This document shows, piece by piece, positions 56,701-64,000 of a stretch of DNA of 64,000 nucleotides. The notes beneath the pieces were generated by a model, which was not told where the DNA came from, did no database searches, and worked only from the letters and a program-made list of their open reading frames with translations. This DNA comes from Vibrio artabrorum. GTDB taxonomy: Bacteria; Pseudomonadota; Gammaproteobacteria; Enterobacterales; Vibrionaceae. The stretch is taken from the NCBI RefSeq assembly GCF_024347295.1, contig NZ_AP025458.1, positions 1,240,001 through 1,304,000 on the forward strand. The letters run 5' to 3'. Every line of letters begins with the position of its first letter. Position 1 is the stretch's first letter. Position numbers and translations under genes: made by a program.

Positions 56701-59700
56701 AGATGGTTTGGTGGTTCAGCTAAAAGAAGATCCTGCCAACAGTGGAAACTATCTTGGTTTCGTAGAAAGTGGGGGTGTCCAAACGGACATTTTCACCATT
56801 ACCTTTAGTAGTGTGGCGCTAGGCGAATACACGTTCACTTTATTGGAAGAGCTCGATCATTTGCCAGTACAAGGCAATAACAATCAAATCTTCACCTTGC
56901 CAGTGATCGCAGTCGATAAAGACAACACTGACTCAGCGGTGAAACCGCTCACCGTGACCATTACTGATGATGTGCCAACCATCACTGATACGAGTGTTGC
57001 AAGTACGTTTGTCGTTGATGAAGACGATTTAGGCTCTGTTGTTGCTCAAGCGACTGGCTCGTTTGTGACTACAGAAGGTGCAGACCAAGTTGAGGTTTAC
57101 GAACTACGCAATATCTCAACTCTGGAAGCGACGCTATCGTCTGGCAACGACGGTATTAAGATCACTGAGATCACCGGTGCAGCAAACGCGACCACCTATC
57201 AAGGGGCAACGGACCCTGGTGGAACGCCAATTTTCACGTTAGTGCTGACGGATGACGGTGCTTACACGTTTACCTTGCTTGGCCCTCTCAATCATGCCAC
57301 TACACCGAGCAATCTTGATACATTAACCATACCGTTTGATGTTGTAGCGGTTGATGGTGATGGTGACGACTCTAACCAATATGTATTGCCAATCGAAGTA
57401 CTTGATGATGCACCAGTAATGAGTGCGCCAACCGGTGAAACAGTGGTCGATGAAGACGATCTTGCTGGCATCGGTTCCGATCAATCGGAAGATACCAAGA
57501 TTAATGGGCTGTTCAGCGTCGATGAAGGTGCTGATAGCGTGGTGAAGTATGAACTGGTTGATGAAGATTTGGTTCTGACGGGTTTAACCTCCGATGGAGA
57601 AAGCTTAGAGTGGCTAGCTGTTTCACAAAGCGGTACCGCATTTACTTACGTAGCTCAAACTGCAACCAGTAATGAAGCGGTGTTTGAGATTATTTTCGAT
57701 ACCTCGGATAACAGCTATCAATTTGAATTGTTTAAAGCACTTAAACACCCTGACGGTGCAGGTGAAAACGCGATTGACCTTAACTTTTCTGTTGTGGCAG
57801 AAGATTTCGACCAAGACCAATCGAATGCTATCGATCTGAAAATCTCGGTGATGGATGATGTTCCTCTGGTCACAACACAATCGATTACTCGTATTGAAGG
57901 CCAGAACTACAACGGCTCTAAAGTTAACATGTTTGCTAACGCGACCGATGTCGGCGCTGATGGAGCAGTGCTGAGCCGAATTGAAGGCATGACTAGCAAT
58001 GGCAGTGACATTGTTTTTCGTGCTGGAAATAGCGGTCCTTACAGTGATGGTTTCGATTTAAACAGTGGCACACAACAAGTTCGTGTTTATGAACAAACTA
58101 ATGACGTTAGTGGTATCGTAACCAGAGAGCTGGGTCTATTACGTATTAACTCAAATGGTGAAATTGAATTCAGAGCCAACGGGTATCTAGACCACGATGG
58201 CGAAACCATCGACTTCTCTATCAATGTGATCGCTACCGATGGCGATTCTGATATTTCATCGACGCCGTTAGATATTACGATTACGGATAGAGATTCAACT
58301 GCAATCTCATTGAAAGTAACCACGTTTGAGGATGCGGGCAGAGATTCAACGATACCTTATGCAACAGGCGATTCGCCGACGCTTGAAAATATTCAAGACA
58401 ACCAGAGTGGTTTGCCTAATGCGCCAGCGCAAGTTGCACTGCAAGTTAACTTGTATGACCAAGATAATAACGAGTCTATTGGCCAACTGACGATTCAAAA
58501 CAGCAATCACAGAGGGACGTTTTATTACTTTGATGGTGCTGAGTATCATAAGCTAACGACTCAACCCAACGGTGACATCTTATTTGGTCCTCCAGAGATG
58601 CAACAAAGCTTTGCTCCAAATCCGAATGAGGCAAGGCAGACCATCGCGACCATCGATAATTTGTTCTTTGTACCAGACCAAAACTTTGGTTCAAATAACA
58701 ATGGCGTGCGCATTAACTATCAACTCGACATTGATAACAATGGTACGCTTGACCACAGCGTAAACTCAAACTTCAGAATTGAGATTGAAGCGGTAGCGGA
58801 TATTGCAACATGGGATGACGCCAATAGCACTTATCAGTATCAAGTGAATGAAGATCAAGACAACGTGACGTTGCAGTTGAATGCGGATTCGCAAGATAAC
58901 AGCCGCACCGAGACGATGACTTATGAACTGGAAGCCGTTCAAGGGGATGGGAAGTTTGAACTGCTTGATCAAAATGGCACAGTACTAACGCCGGTGAATG
59001 GTGTTTACATTATTGCAGCTGGTGATATCAATAGCACAGTCGTCAATCCGATCGATAACTTCTCAGGACAAATTGAGTTCAAAGCGACAGCCATTACCGA
59101 AGAGACACTGAACCCATATGATGATTCAGCCAACGGTGGCTTAGATAAAACGACGGCGCGTTCTGTTGAACAAAATATCATTATTGACGTGACTGCTGAT
59201 GCCGATCCTGGAAAATTCAGTGTGAATCGTATCAAGATCAACGAAGACAATATCGATGATCCAAATTACATTGGAGCTTTGGACAACAAAGATGCGTTCA
59301 CGCTAGATGAAGTCATCACCATGACAGGGTCTGTGGATACCGATGGTTCTGAAGAGTTGTTCGTTCGAATCAGCAATATTACTGAAGGCGCGGTACTCTA
59401 CTTATTAGGCACCACGACGGTTGTTCCAACAGTCACGATTAATGGCATCAATTATCAGGAAGTCGCGTACGCCGACTTAGCCAATGTTGAGATCGTTCCA
59501 GCCAAAAACAGTAATGTCGATTTTACTTTCGAAGTAACAGGTGTGGTCAAAGATACCGCGAACCTTTCTACAGGGGCGCAAGTCGATGAAGAAATCCTCG
59601 GTACCAAAACCGTTAACGTTGAAGTGAAGGGTGTTGCGGACATTCCTTATGGTGGTACGAATGGCACAGCATGGAGTGCCATTACAGATGGCACTGCGTC

Positions 59701-62700
59701 TGGCGTTCAAACCACTATTCAAGAGAGTCAAAACGGTGATAGCTTCGCCGAACTTGACTTCACGGTGTTGTCGGGTGAAAGAAAGCCGGATTCGGGAACA
59801 ACACCATTACCGGACGATGGCTCAGAGTCCATAACCGTCATCCTTTCGGGGATTCCTGATGGTGTGATTCTCGAAGATGGCGACGGTACAGTGATTGATC
59901 TGAACTTTGTCGGTTATGAAACTGGAGCGGACGGTAGCCCGGATCTGTCAAAACCTATCTATGAAGCCAACATTACTGATGCGGGTAAAACCTCAGGAAT
60001 TCGCATCAGACCGGTCGATTCTTCAACAGAGAATATTCATATTCAAGGTAAAGTGATCGTGACCGAAAATGATGGTCATACGCTTACGTTTGACCAAGAA
60101 GTGCGAGTGCTAGTCGAACCTAGAATTGATACCTCGGTGACGTACAGCACCGTCACTAATGGCGATGAAGATACGGCGATCAGTATTGATTGGCACCCAG
60201 AGGGTACTGACTATATTGATGATGATGAGCATTTCACTTCTATTGCCATCAGTGCCATTCCGACAGATGTTGAAAGTGTTGTGGTTAATGGCGATGTAAC
60301 TTGGGTTTACGATGCCTCCGCTGGCACTTTAACCATCATGCCTAAGAGTGGCCAGACGGCTGAAGAGTTTACTCAAATTGCGCTGAACAATAATTTTATT
60401 CAGATAACACCCGCACAAGATTCAAGCACCGACTTTATCCTTAGTACGGTGGTCATGATCGAAGAGCGCGATCATGAGTATGTTAATGCAACGGATCCAG
60501 GTCAGGGTATTGCTACTGCTACTATCAATGGTTCTATTGAAGTACGTGTGAGACCCGTCGTTGAACCTGGAGATGCCGACAACAAGATTGTCGTTTCAAA
60601 CGAAGATGGCTCTGGCGATCTCACTACGATTACGGCTGATGCCAATGGCGTTATTAAATTTACGACCAATAGTGATAACACTTCAATTACCGATGAATAC
60701 GTCGTTCGATACCAGGAAACCGATTTAAGCACAGTCGAAGAGCAAGTCGATGAAGTTATCGTTCAATTGACTAACACAGACGGCAGTGCGTTATCGGATG
60801 ATATTTTGGGGCAGTTGTTAGTAACAGGCGCTTCGTATGAAGGTGGTGGGCGTTGGGTTGTGACCAATGAAGACGCTTTCAGTGTCAGTGCTCCGAATGG
60901 ATTAGATTTTACTCCTGGCAATGATGCTGACGACGTTGTCGGCAACTTCAATGATATTAAGATGACACTCTACACATTAGTCTCGGATCCCGGTGATGCT
61001 AACAATGAGTCCTCTGTTCAAGTACAACGCAATGGTGAAGTCACGCTTTCTTACCCCGAAGTGTTGACGGCTCCAGATAAAGTGGCGGCAGATATTGCGG
61101 TAGTACCCGATAGTGTCATTGACGCTGTTGAAGATGTTCAGCTTGATCTTGGCGCAGCCCTAAACGGCATTGTAAGCTTTACTGGGCGAGATGACTCTCC
61201 TGACCAAGTGACGGTGATCATTGATGGCACGCTAGTGATTAATGCCAGTACATCATTCCCAATTAGCCTGTCGGGAAGAAGTGATGTTGACTTTGTGAAC
61301 GGGAAATATGTTTACGAGACAACCGTCGAGCAAGGTGTCGCTGTCGATTCATCTGGCTTGTTACTGAATCTACCCGCCGACTACTCTGGTGACTTTAGGT
61401 TACCAATCACCATCGTGACCAAAGATACACAGTCTGGTGATGAAAAAACTCTAGTGACTGAAGTTATCATCAAAGTCGCACCAGATGCTGAGACGGATCC
61501 AACGATTGAGGTCAATGTCGTGGGTTCTCTTGATGATGCCTTTAATCCTGTTGATACCGACGGTCAAGCTGGGCAAGATCCAGTCGGTTACGAAGACACC
61601 TATATTCAGCTTGACTTCAATTCGACCATTTCGGATCAGGTTTCCGGCGTCGAAGGTGGCCAAGAAGCATTTACGTCCATTACTTTAACGTTGGACGACC
61701 CTTCTATAGGTGCATTCTATGACAGCACGGGTACTTCATTAGGCATATCGGTGACGTTCAGTGAAGCGGAGATCAATGCGGGTGCGTTAGATAACGTCTT
61801 ATTTCGACCTGCGCCAAACTACCCAACAGGCAATGACGTTAATCAGGTGCAAGTGAATGTTAGCGGGACAGTTACCGATACTGCGACCTACAATGACACC
61901 GCTTCCCCGATAGGCAACGTGGTCGATTCTGATACTTTCTCTACCAGTGTCAACTTTGAAGTCGTACCTGTGGTGGATGATGTGTCTGTCACTGGTCCGG
62001 GTAGCGATCCTGATGTTATCGAGATTACGGGGATGGAAGACCAGCTCATTTCATTGTCAGGTACAGGCCCTGTATCGATTGCCCTGACTGACCTTGATGG
62101 TTCAGAGCAGTTCGTTTCGATTAAATTTACGGGTGTGCCAGATGGCTTCTTAATGAGTGCAGATACTACCTCGGCTTACACTGTGAAAAACAATGGTGGC
62201 GGTGAGTGGAGTGTTCAACTGCCTCAAGCTGCTAGGCTGACGTTCGATCTGAGTGAGCTATCTGTCTTACCACCTAAAAACTTCAGTGGTACGGCTGAGT
62301 TTGGTGTTCAAGTGTTTACGCAAGAGTCTTTGCTAGGCGTACCAACTGCCGCGGCAAACTTACCAAGTTTCAAACTGCATGTGGTGCCAGTGGGTGATGA
62401 TGTTGATACTAACCCGACCAATTCTGTTACAGGTAGTGAAGGTCAAAACATTGATATCGAAATCAATGCAACGATTTTGGATAAAGAGCTTTCGGCAACC
62501 GGAAACGGAACGTATAGCGAAAATGCTGCTGAAACACTTCGAGTAGAAGTTGTGGGCGTTCCTCAAGATGCCGCTATCTATTACCCAGACGGAACGACCT
62601 TGGGAAGCTATGATTCAACGACACAGATCTGGACGTTGGATGTACTAGCACAGTCGCTCGATAAGATCGTATTCAATTCAGGTGAACACAACAGCGATAC

Positions 62701-64000
62701 TGGTAATGTTTTGGGCATTAATGGCCCATTACAAATTACGGTTCGTTCTGTGGATACCGACGCAGACAACACAGAATACTTAGGTACACCGACCAGCTTC
62801 ACTGTTGATTTAGTGGTTGATCCTATCAACGATCAACCAACGTTTGTGAACGTCACCAATATTGAAACATCAGAAGACATCAGCGTTGCCATCGACAACT
62901 TTAGTCTCTACGACGTCGACGCAAATTTTGATAACCCAGACGCTCCGTATGAGCTGACGCTTCAAGTCGACCAAACATTGCCGGGAGCACAAGGTGTATT
63001 TGAGTTTACAAGCTCACCTGATGTGACGTTTGTATTGCAGCCGGATGGCTCTCTGGTGATTACAGGTAAAGAAGTGGATATCAATACTGCACTGAGCAGT
63101 GGGGCGGTGACGTTCAAGCCTGACCCAGACCAGAATTACCTCAACCAGAATGGTTTAGTCACGATAAAGGCAACATTGGATGATGGTGGTAATAACGGTC
63201 TGATTGATGCTGGAGATCCGAATACCGCTCAAACCAATCAAACGACCTTCACCATTAAAGTGACGGAAGTGAATGATGCTCCTGTAGCGACAGACGTTGA
63301 TTTAGGTTTGATTGCTGAGGAAGGCCAACTTGTTATCATTGAAAGTGACTTAATTGCCGCAAGCTCTGATGTCGAGAACCATAATCTCACCGTCACCAGT
63401 GTTACCCTTACGCAAGGACAAGGGCAACTACAGCGCTTTGATAACGTGGGAGGTGCTGATGATCCTGCGATTACCGGTCCATACTGGGTATTTACCGCAG
63501 CTGATGAATATAACGGTGACGTTAAGTTCACCTATACCATAGAGGATGACGGTACCACCAATGGCGCCAATGACTTCTTAAGCGATACGGCGGAGATCAC
63601 CGTGACAGTGGAAGGAGTGAACGATACGCCGGTTGTTAATGGTAGCGGTATCACAACGGTGATTGACGAAGACGCCGGTCAGTTAATCAGTGGCATTAAT
63701 GTGAGTGATCCAGATTATGTGAATACATTCTCGAATGACCTGATGACGGTCACGCTGACTGTCGACTACGGTACATTGAATGTATCGCTTCCGACAGGAA
63801 CCACAGTGGTGGTCAACGGCAATAATACCGGATCGGTCGTATTAGTTGGTACTTTGAGCGATCTCAATGCACTAATTGATACACCAATTAGCCCCAATGG
63901 CGTTTACCTTGATGCAAGTCTCTCTCCAACCAATAGTATAGGCTTAGAAGTCATCGCCAAAGATAGCGGAAACCCTTCGGGTATCGCAATAGAGACAGCA
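47735..64000 (+). CDS. Giant LapA-type RTX adhesin with retention module and T1SS-143-like repeats (3' end outside window)
   Basis: The frame is open for 5,422 codons to the window edge. Residues ~1-130 form a retention module of the LapA type (VVEAVNGEVIAVKPDGSARKI...GDIIRGNEIVI), followed by TAAG at residues 122-125, the motif cut by LapG-type periplasmic proteases. Such adhesins are exported by a type I system, stay plugged in the outer-membrane pore, and are released when c-di-GMP falls. After a divergent first unit, nine ~270-residue units repeat (LSETNLADGS, FRIEPTEFN, YAVDSDGDDSL, FEPNRNLDHT); they look like T1SS-143 domains with Asp-rich, probably calcium-binding loops. From ~57.0 kb come varied Ig/cadherin-like domains (VNEDQDNVTL, NDAPVA). 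Start chosen by the GGGGGG 4 nt upstream. The RTX nonapeptides, secretion signal and lapBCE-type genes are not in the window. Confidence 0.92.
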   Translation, partial: MDIQVLSQAAVVEAVNGEVIAVKPDGSARKIAVGDIIRGNEIVITANGSELILGVQNNAIPIADNCVSCVDENGAWTAVPVAGEVNVDLEKVDAGTFTDDDFTAIQQAILGGADPTQILEATAAGGGLGSANAGFVTIDYNYTQTQPSTFFETSGLAERSVAQDREEFRTITRSSGGQSISEVLTEGSISGNTYPQSITTTETIIAGSLALAPDSFAPEVQSLASLLNELNSDISSSGQPVTFTYDAATNAIVGVQGSDEVLRIDIDVVSVGNNVELSLATTISQPIDHVTSVGGGQVSYIGDQINITFDIQGQDTAGNPLVTPINAQVAVVDGGDPSAESVNISNVETSNVPIEGTFSNIGSDNLQSAVFDASALDQFDGILSDNQNTLARLSDDGTTLTLSIQGRGEVVLTISLDTDGTYKFEQFNPIEQVGTDSLTFDLPITITDFDQDVVTNNINIVISDGDSPVITNVDSISVDEAGIIGGSQEGTAPVAGSGSITADVFESDIIDHYELEPTEFNTGGTLVSHGEAVLLELVDETNGVRTYEGYVEVNGSRITVFDVKIDSPSLGNYEFNLYEDLSHQGAEEALLTFALPIYAVDADGDRSALSSGSSTPEAAQILINVKDDVVELVDKVESVTEPTLAGDTVVSYNLFNFEGADGSTIQSFNYGGVDYPLDQSLLPDAAQTFSFTEGVVTISLNGDFSFEVARDIDHTNSETIVKQFSFLAEDGDGDTDTSTLELSITDGQDPIIDLIPPVTLSETNLADGSSPSGSAVSTTETITFTAGSDDVAKFRIEPTEFNVGGTLESNGFVVEIKEDSANPGTYIGFITNGSGSEIPVFTISFSATTLGEYTFTLLEALDHVDGLDKNDLSFELPVYAVDSDGDDSLVSQLNVTIGDDVQIMQDGTLDIIEPNLADGTVTTNTIDVMPDQSADGATITQFTYDGVVNTLDQSISGEQQFNFAEGSLFITLEGDMRFEPNRDLDHTTSEDIVKSIVVTSSDFDKDSVTSTVTLTITDGDIPTIDVIPTVSLSETNLSDGSNPSGSAVSQTETITFTNQSDDVAKFRLEPSEFNVGDSLTSDGLVIELREEPAGSGNYIGFTTDISNTETTVFTLDFSSTNLGEYTFTLLEAIDHTAIQGNNDLTFNLPVYAVDSDGDDSLMSPLAVTITDDVQVMVNSSLNIEEPTVADLAAGTPTTTTVNVLDEQGADGTTITQFTYDGGAVLTLDQSDTGEQKFDVAEGSLYITLQGDVRFEPNRNLDHTGGDIVKSIVVTSSDSDNDLVSSTVTLTIIDGDIPTIDNVPSVTLSESNLSDGSAPSGSAVSQTETITFTNQSDDVTSFRIEPTEFNIGGLLKSNGLTVELKVDPSTPGGYIGFVTTAANVETNVFTMSFSDTNIGQYTFTLLEALDHVDGLANNNLSFDLPVYAVDKDGDDSLVSQLNVTIGDDVQIMQNGTLDIVEPNVADLAGGTVTTNTIDVMPTQSADGATITQFTYDGQLRTLDQTDNGEQQFSFTEGELFITLQGEVRFEPNRNLDHTASEDIVKSIVVTSSDFDNDPVTATVTLTITDGDIPTIDAVPSVTLSETNLSDGSSPSGSAVSQTETITFTNQSDDVTSFRIEPTEFNVGGALKSNGFAVEIKEDSANPGTYIGFITNGSSAEVPVFTISFSSTTLGEYTFTLLEALDHADGLDNNDLSFDLPVYAVDSDGDDSLVSQLNVTIGDDVQIMQGGALNITEPTVADLAAGTPTTATFDVMPDQSADGATVTQFTYDGVVNTLDQSISSEQQFIFAEGKLYITLEGEVRFEPNRDLDHTAGDIVKSIVVTSSDFDKDSVTSTVTLTITDGEIPTIDVIPTVSLSETNLTDGSAPSGSAVSQTETITFTNQSDDVVRFRLEPTEFNTNDALTSNGLAVELREDPQGSGNYIGFTTSSSNVETTVFTLSFSGTTLGEYTFTLIEALAHQDARGNNDLSFDLPVYAVDSDGDDSLVSQLGVTIGDDVQLMQGGTITSREPAGAVETSNILDVMPNQSADGAKITSFVFDGNSAESLDLNVNGEQEFVFTEGSVFITTEGEIRFEPVRNQDHTSGDITKTIVVTSTDLDGDIVSSTVTLKITDGDLPTIDLVPGITLSEVDLADGSSSTGNPVTMTQVITYTEGSDDVSHFRIDPVQFNTSGALKSNGLEVEIKEQPANSGNYIGFVKDGSNVESNVFTISFSTTNLGQYTFTLLEALDHADGLQNNTLSFDVPVLAVDSDGDDSVMSPMTVVITDDVQGVQDGVLSITEPSLADTAAGTPTTPIIDVMPTQSADGAKVTQFIYDGGTAVTLDPTVSTEQVFTVTDGLLYITIEGEVRFEPSRNLDHSSGDIVRTIVVTTSDFDNDTDTADVTLTIKDGINPVIDLVPDINLSEVGLADGSMPSGSAVSSTQTITYTVGSDDLSHFRIASNEFNPGDLLKSNGLVVQLKEDPSSPGDYIGYTDDGAGNVTDVFTISFDSVNKGQFTYTLIEALDHLDGVLYNDLAFSLPVYAVDTDGDDSVKRDVMVTIQDDIQQMQDGTLTITEPNSGSPTTATVDVMPLPSADGATITQFTFGGGPAITLDQTNNGEQEFTFTEGSLFVTLSGDVRFEPNRNLDHSAGDIVKSIVFTSSDFDKDTFSSTVTLTIVDGDGPTINVVPSVSLSESLLADGSTPSGTPVSVTQTITSLASSDDIGKIVVEVGLFNTNGVLKSDGLELSLREEPVGSGDYIAFTTDGSGGEKIIFTLDFDDTNPSQYTFTLLERLDHVDGLGSNDLSFDLSVYAEDTDGDISASKPLTVTITDDVQLMQSGVLNITEPSTGTPTSTTFDVMPAQSADGATITKFTYGSQPESSLVQSNTGEQEFVFAEGSLFITLEGDVRFEPNRNLDHSGGDIVKTITVTSEDKDGDIVMSTVTLTIADGAPPTIDTVPTVALEEANLMDGSSPALPVSQTETITFTAGSDDVSHFRIDTTQFNTSGDLKADGLVVQLKEDPANSGNYLGFVESGGVQTDIFTITFSSVALGEYTFTLLEELDHLPVQGNNNQIFTLPVIAVDKDNTDSAVKPLTVTITDDVPTITDTSVASTFVVDEDDLGSVVAQATGSFVTTEGADQVEVYELRNISTLEATLSSGNDGIKITEITGAANATTYQGATDPGGTPIFTLVLTDDGAYTFTLLGPLNHATTPSNLDTLTIPFDVVAVDGDGDDSNQYVLPIEVLDDAPVMSAPTGETVVDEDDLAGIGSDQSEDTKINGLFSVDEGADSVVKYELVDEDLVLTGLTSDGESLEWLAVSQSGTAFTYVAQTATSNEAVFEIIFDTSDNSYQFELFKALKHPDGAGENAIDLNFSVVAEDFDQDQSNAIDLKISVMDDVPLVTTQSITRIEGQNYNGSKVNMFANATDVGADGAVLSRIEGMTSNGSDIVFRAGNSGPYSDGFDLNSGTQQVRVYEQTNDVSGIVTRELGLLRINSNGEIEFRANGYLDHDGETIDFSINVIATDGDSDISSTPLDITITDRDSTAISLKVTTFEDAGRDSTIPYATGDSPTLENIQDNQSGLPNAPAQVALQVNLYDQDNNESIGQLTIQNSNHRGTFYYFDGAEYHKLTTQPNGDILFGPPEMQQSFAPNPNEARQTIATIDNLFFVPDQNFGSNNNGVRINYQLDIDNNGTLDHSVNSNFRIEIEAVADIATWDDANSTYQYQVNEDQDNVTLQLNADSQDNSRTETMTYELEAVQGDGKFELLDQNGTVLTPVNGVYIIAAGDINSTVVNPIDNFSGQIEFKATAITEETLNPYDDSANGGLDKTTARSVEQNIIIDVTADADPGKFSVNRIKINEDNIDDPNYIGALDNKDAFTLDEVITMTGSVDTDGSEELFVRISNITEGAVLYLLGTTTVVPTVTINGINYQEVAYADLANVEIVPAKNSNVDFTFEVTGVVKDTANLSTGAQVDEEILGTKTVNVEVKGVADIPYGGTNGTAWSAITDGTASGVQTTIQESQNGDSFAELDFTVLSGERKPDSGTTPLPDDGSESITVILSGIPDGVILEDGDGTVIDLNFVGYETGADGSPDLSKPIYEANITDAGKTSGIRIRPVDSSTENIHIQGKVIVTENDGHTLTFDQEVRVLVEPRIDTSVTYSTVTNGDEDTAISIDWHPEGTDYIDDDEHFTSIAISAIPTDVESVVVNGDVTWVYDASAGTLTIMPKSGQTAEEFTQIALNNNFIQITPAQDSSTDFILSTVVMIEERDHEYVNATDPGQGIATATINGSIEVRVRPVVEPGDADNKIVVSNEDGSGDLTTITADANGVIKFTTNSDNTSITDEYVVRYQETDLSTVEEQVDEVIVQLTNTDGSALSDDILGQLLVTGASYEGGGRWVVTNEDAFSVSAPNGLDFTPGNDADDVVGNFNDIKMTLYTLVSDPGDANNESSVQVQRNGEVTLSYPEVLTAPDKVAADIAVVPDSVIDAVEDVQLDLGAALNGIVSFTGRDDSPDQVTVIIDGTLVINASTSFPISLSGRSDVDFVNGKYVYETTVEQGVAVDSSGLLLNLPADYSGDFRLPITIVTKDTQSGDEKTLVTEVIIKVAPDAETDPTIEVNVVGSLDDAFNPVDTDGQAGQDPVGYEDTYIQLDFNSTISDQVSGVEGGQEAFTSITLTLDDPSIGAFYDSTGTSLGISVTFSEAEINAGALDNVLFRPAPNYPTGNDVNQVQVNVSGTVTDTATYNDTASPIGNVVDSDTFSTSVNFEVVPVVDDVSVTGPGSDPDVIEITGMEDQLISLSGTGPVSIALTDLDGSEQFVSIKFTGVPDGFLMSADTTSAYTVKNNGGGEWSVQLPQAARLTFDLSELSVLPPKNFSGTAEFGVQVFTQESLLGVPTAAANLPSFKLHVVPVGDDVDTNPTNSVTGSEGQNIDIEINATILDKELSATGNGTYSENAAETLRVEVVGVPQDAAIYYPDGTTLGSYDSTTQIWTLDVLAQSLDKIVFNSGEHNSDTGNVLGINGPLQITVRSVDTDADNTEYLGTPTSFTVDLVVDPINDQPTFVNVTNIETSEDISVAIDNFSLYDVDANFDNPDAPYELTLQVDQTLPGAQGVFEFTSSPDVTFVLQPDGSLVITGKEVDINTALSSGAVTFKPDPDQNYLNQNGLVTIKATLDDGGNNGLIDAGDPNTAQTNQTTFTIKVTEVNDAPVATDVDLGLIAEEGQLVIIESDLIAASSDVENHNLTVTSVTLTQGQGQLQRFDNVGGADDPAITGPYWVFTAADEYNGDVKFTYTIEDDGTTNGANDFLSDTAEITVTVEGVNDTPVVNGSGITTVIDEDAGQLISGINVSDPDYVNTFSNDLMTVTLTVDYGTLNVSLPTGTTVVVNGNNTGSVVLVGTLSDLNALIDTPISPNGVYLDASLSPTNSIGLEVIAKDSGNPSGIAIETA
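50010..56960 (+). repeat. Nine tandem ~815-bp units within the adhesin gene
   Basis: Units begin at the codons for LSE (or LEE) near 50010, 50822, 51648, 52471, 53292, 54108, 54930, 55738 and 56548, with periods of 808-826 bp. Each encodes two linked beta domains. Nucleotide similarity is uneven: units 1 and 4 share 62 of 63 bases at 50173-50235 and 52639-52701, 2,466 bp apart. The last unit is half-length. Confidence 0.88.

Overview
The window looks like chromosome I of a marine Vibrio, probably of the Splendidus clade. The reasons are the gene families (SulA under a LexA box, DUF3334, DUF3581, a T1SS-143 type giant adhesin, a thrS-infC-rpmI-rplT cluster with an AUU-started infC), the AT-leaning base composition and the close spacing of genes with strong rho-independent terminators. 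Species level is inference; no rRNA, tRNA, integrase, transposase or CRISPR array was found.

Layout. 1-7.2 kb: a cut-off receiver plus cyclic-nucleotide-binding regulator, a DUF945 protein, serC, an exonuclease/DUF294 pair on the minus strand, and a small outer-membrane barrel. 7.2-13 kb: aspC, a VWA lipoprotein, then an unusual segment in which an HD-GYP c-di-GMP phosphodiesterase gene is bracketed by two ~296 bp direct repeats. Each repeat carries a promoter/leader and the first 13 codons of a 99-residue protein; a possible HD-GYP fragment lies just downstream. 13-20.9 kb: asnS, a SulP transporter, a QueD-like enzyme, an aromatic amino acid transporter with a Phe/Tyr-rich leader ORF, a small unknown protein, and purC with a PurR box. 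21-29.6 kb: sulA with a LexA box, a small zinc-ribbon protein, a Sel1/J-domain membrane protein, DUF2786, DUF3334, the ydiJ dehydrogenase, an ICMT-like methyltransferase and DUF3581.

29.7-36.2 kb holds the complete histidine utilization locus, transcribed hutC | hutI-hutG-hutU-hutH, with two palindromic HutC-type operators. 36.2-39.7 kb is the translation cluster thrS-infC-rpmI-rplT. Its thrS leader contains a hairpin with a 7-nt loop that mimics a tRNA-Thr (GGU) anticodon loop. 39.9-47.4 kb has yqfB, an unknown protein, a leucine-rich-repeat protein kinase, an aldehyde dehydrogenase/TetR pair with its own operator, and the putrescine pathway pair speA-speB.

From 47,735 to the end (and beyond) one uninterrupted reading frame encodes at least 5,422 residues of a LapA-type giant adhesin. 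It has an N-terminal retention module, a TAAG protease site, nine ~270-residue tandem units with a mosaic history, and then a long series of divergent Ig/cadherin-like domains. The C-terminal secretion signal lies outside the window. The HD-GYP phosphodiesterase, the cNMP proteins and the LapA-type adhesin are all families linked to surface attachment, but nothing in the sequence ties them together directly.
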